Source: CANKBT01 sp038235705 | Lineage (GTDB): Bacteria > Actinomycetota > Actinomycetes > Mycobacteriales > SCTD01 | Length of the DNA: 8,177 nt | Reading direction: 5' to 3' | Assembly: GCA_038235705.1 (NCBI GenBank) | Contig: JBBSTR010000102.1 | Span: forward strand, 1 to 8,177 | Part shown: positions 6,997 through 8,177 of the stretch, in pieces | Position numbering within the stretch: position 1 is the stretch's first letter | Layout of the letters: every line of letters starts with the position of its first letter | Notes under the pieces: generated by a model | What the model was told of the DNA's origin: nothing | Database searches by the model: none | Seen by the model: the letters and a program-made list of their open reading frames with translations, nothing else | Program-made: the position numbers and the translations under genes

Positions 6997-8177
6997 AGGT
7001 CGTGGTGATCGGGGCTGGGGTGGCGGGGCTCGCGGTCTCGGCGCGGCTGGCCGCTCAGGGCCACGAGGTCACGCTGTGCGAAGCAGCCGAGGAGATCGGC
7101 GGAAAGCTCGGCCTCGTCGAGCACGAGACCGACGCGGGGACCTTCCGCTTCGACACCGGCCCCTCGCTCGTCACGCTCCCCCACCTGCTGAGAGACACCT
7201 TCGAGGCGACCGGCGGCTGGCCGGACGAGCTGGAGCTGACGCCGCTCGACCCGCTCGCCCGCTACACGTTCGCCGACGGGACCCGGCTCGACGCCAGCAG
7301 CGACCCGGACGTCTTCGCGTCCCGGCTCGAGGCGCTGAGGCAAGGCGACGGCGCCGAGTGGCGCGACTTCTCGGCCCGGGCGCGACAGACCTTCGAGGCG
7401 AGCTATGCCGACTTCCTCGCCTCGCCCGCTCCCGGGCCGCTCGGGCTGGCGCAGCTCGCCGTACGGCGCCCCCGGGACGTCGCGGCCATCGCCCCCGGCC
7501 GTTCGCTGCGCAGCGTCAGCAACGGCTTCACCGACCCACGGATGCGTGCCTGGCTCGACCGCTACGCGACCTACAGCGGCTCGGACCCGAGACGGGCACC
7601 GGCCGCGCTGACGGCCGTCCCGGACGCCGAGCAGGCGTACGGGGGCTGGTACGTGCCCGGCGGTCTGCACCGGATCGGGCTCGCGCTCGCCGCCCGCGCG
7701 GCCGAACGAGGCGTCGAGCTGCGCCTCGGTGCCCGGGTGGCCTCCCTGGAGGTCACCTCCGGACGAGCCTCCGGCGTCTGGCTGGCGGACCACACGTATC
7801 TCCCCGCTGACCTGGTTGTCAGCGGGGTCGACGCCCGCCACCTCTACGACGACCTGGTCACCGTCCCCCGCGCCCGACGCCGCCTGGACCGGGCGACCCC
7901 CAGCTTCTCCGGTTTCGTGCTGCTGCTCGCGGTGAAGGGCCGGACCCCCGGGTTGGCGCACCACAACGTGCTGTTCCCGACGGACTACGACGCCGAGTTC
8001 GACGCCCTGTTCGCCGAGCACGCCCGGCCGGTCCCCGCCCCGACGCTGTACGTCAGCGCGCCAGAGGATCCCCTCGTACGTCCCGACGGGCACGAGGCCT
8101 GGTTCGTGCTGGTCAACGCCCCCCGGCACGGGAGCGGACCCGGCGCACTGGACTGGGACGCTCCGGGGCTGTCCGAC
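6993..8177 (+). CDS. crtI: Phytoene desaturase, CrtI type (3' end outside window)
   Basis: CrtI is the membrane-associated FAD enzyme that desaturates phytoene stepwise towards lycopene. The 395 codons present start with GTG 6993, overlapping the glycosyltransferase stop as GTGA. The FAD fold opens at once: VVVIGAGVAGLA (G7, G9, G12), with E30 at the end of the second strand, then GGKLG at 36-40 and the CrtI-typical FDTGPSLVTLP at 53-63. Further family marks are YVPGGL at 220-225 and HHNVLFPTDYDAEFDALF near residues 327-344. CrtI proteins are about 490-520 aa, so roughly 100 residues, including the C-terminal FAD signature, lie past base 8177. Closely related CrtN or CrtD functions cannot be ruled out from sequence reading alone, but this is the best phytoene desaturase candidate in the window. 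Confidence 0.92.
   Translation, partial: MKVVVIGAGVAGLAVSARLAAQGHEVTLCEAAEEIGGKLGLVEHETDAGTFRFDTGPSLVTLPHLLRDTFEATGGWPDELELTPLDPLARYTFADGTRLDASSDPDVFASRLEALRQGDGAEWRDFSARARQTFEASYADFLASPAPGPLGLAQLAVRRPRDVAAIAPGRSLRSVSNGFTDPRMRAWLDRYATYSGSDPRRAPAALTAVPDAEQAYGGWYVPGGLHRIGLALAARAAERGVELRLGARVASLEVTSGRASGVWLADHTYLPADLVVSGVDARHLYDDLVTVPRARRRLDRATPSFSGFVLLLAVKGRTPGLAHHNVLFPTDYDAEFDALFAEHARPVPAPTLYVSAPEDPLVRPDGHEAWFVLVNAPRHGSGPGALDWDAPGLSD

Noticed and set aside
6774..8129. 451-codon minus-strand open frame
   Set aside because: It is antisense to the glycosyltransferase 3' end and crtI, and the product shows no domain.

Overview
The window is very GC-rich, starts many genes with GTG, packs them with 4-8 bp stop/start overlaps and shows strong third-position G/C. 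This points to a high-GC actinobacterium. No rRNA, tRNA, CRISPR array, insertion sequence or phage gene was seen, so the genus cannot be named.

Layout. On the minus strand lie a membrane-anchored class C beta-lactamase-like serine hydrolase (3' end beyond base 1) and, upstream of it, an assimilatory adenylyl-sulfate reductase (cysH) with all the cysteines of the iron-sulfur type. A 169-bp gap between them holds a perfect 11-bp inverted repeat. A divergent spacer of about 74 bp separates cysH from a plus-strand gene train that runs to the end of the window.

The plus-strand train (1880 to past 8177) looks like a carotenoid operon. In order it holds a CrtA-like (spheroidene monooxygenase family) protein, a GNAT acetyltransferase, a CrtI/CrtO-type FAD oxidoreductase, an unrecognised 146-aa acidic protein, a CruF-type membrane carotenoid hydratase, a family 2 glycosyltransferase, and a CrtI-type phytoene desaturase cut by the window end. 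Four junctions overlap, one has 10 bp, and only the gap before cruF (50 bp) has room for a control element. That gap holds two mutually exclusive hairpins, one of which would enclose the cruF start codon.

Together the genes suggest desaturation of phytoene (CrtI), hydration of a psi end (CruF), glycosylation of the new hydroxyl (GT2), and further oxidation by the CrtA-like and CrtO/CrtD-like enzymes. The expected product is an oxidised, glycosylated, acyclic or monocyclic carotenoid. Phytoene synthase, prenyl diphosphate synthase and any lycopene cyclase are not in the window and would have to lie elsewhere, possibly just downstream. Every family here is known; the unusual parts are their combination, the two extra genes (GNAT and the 146-aa protein) and the possible RNA element.
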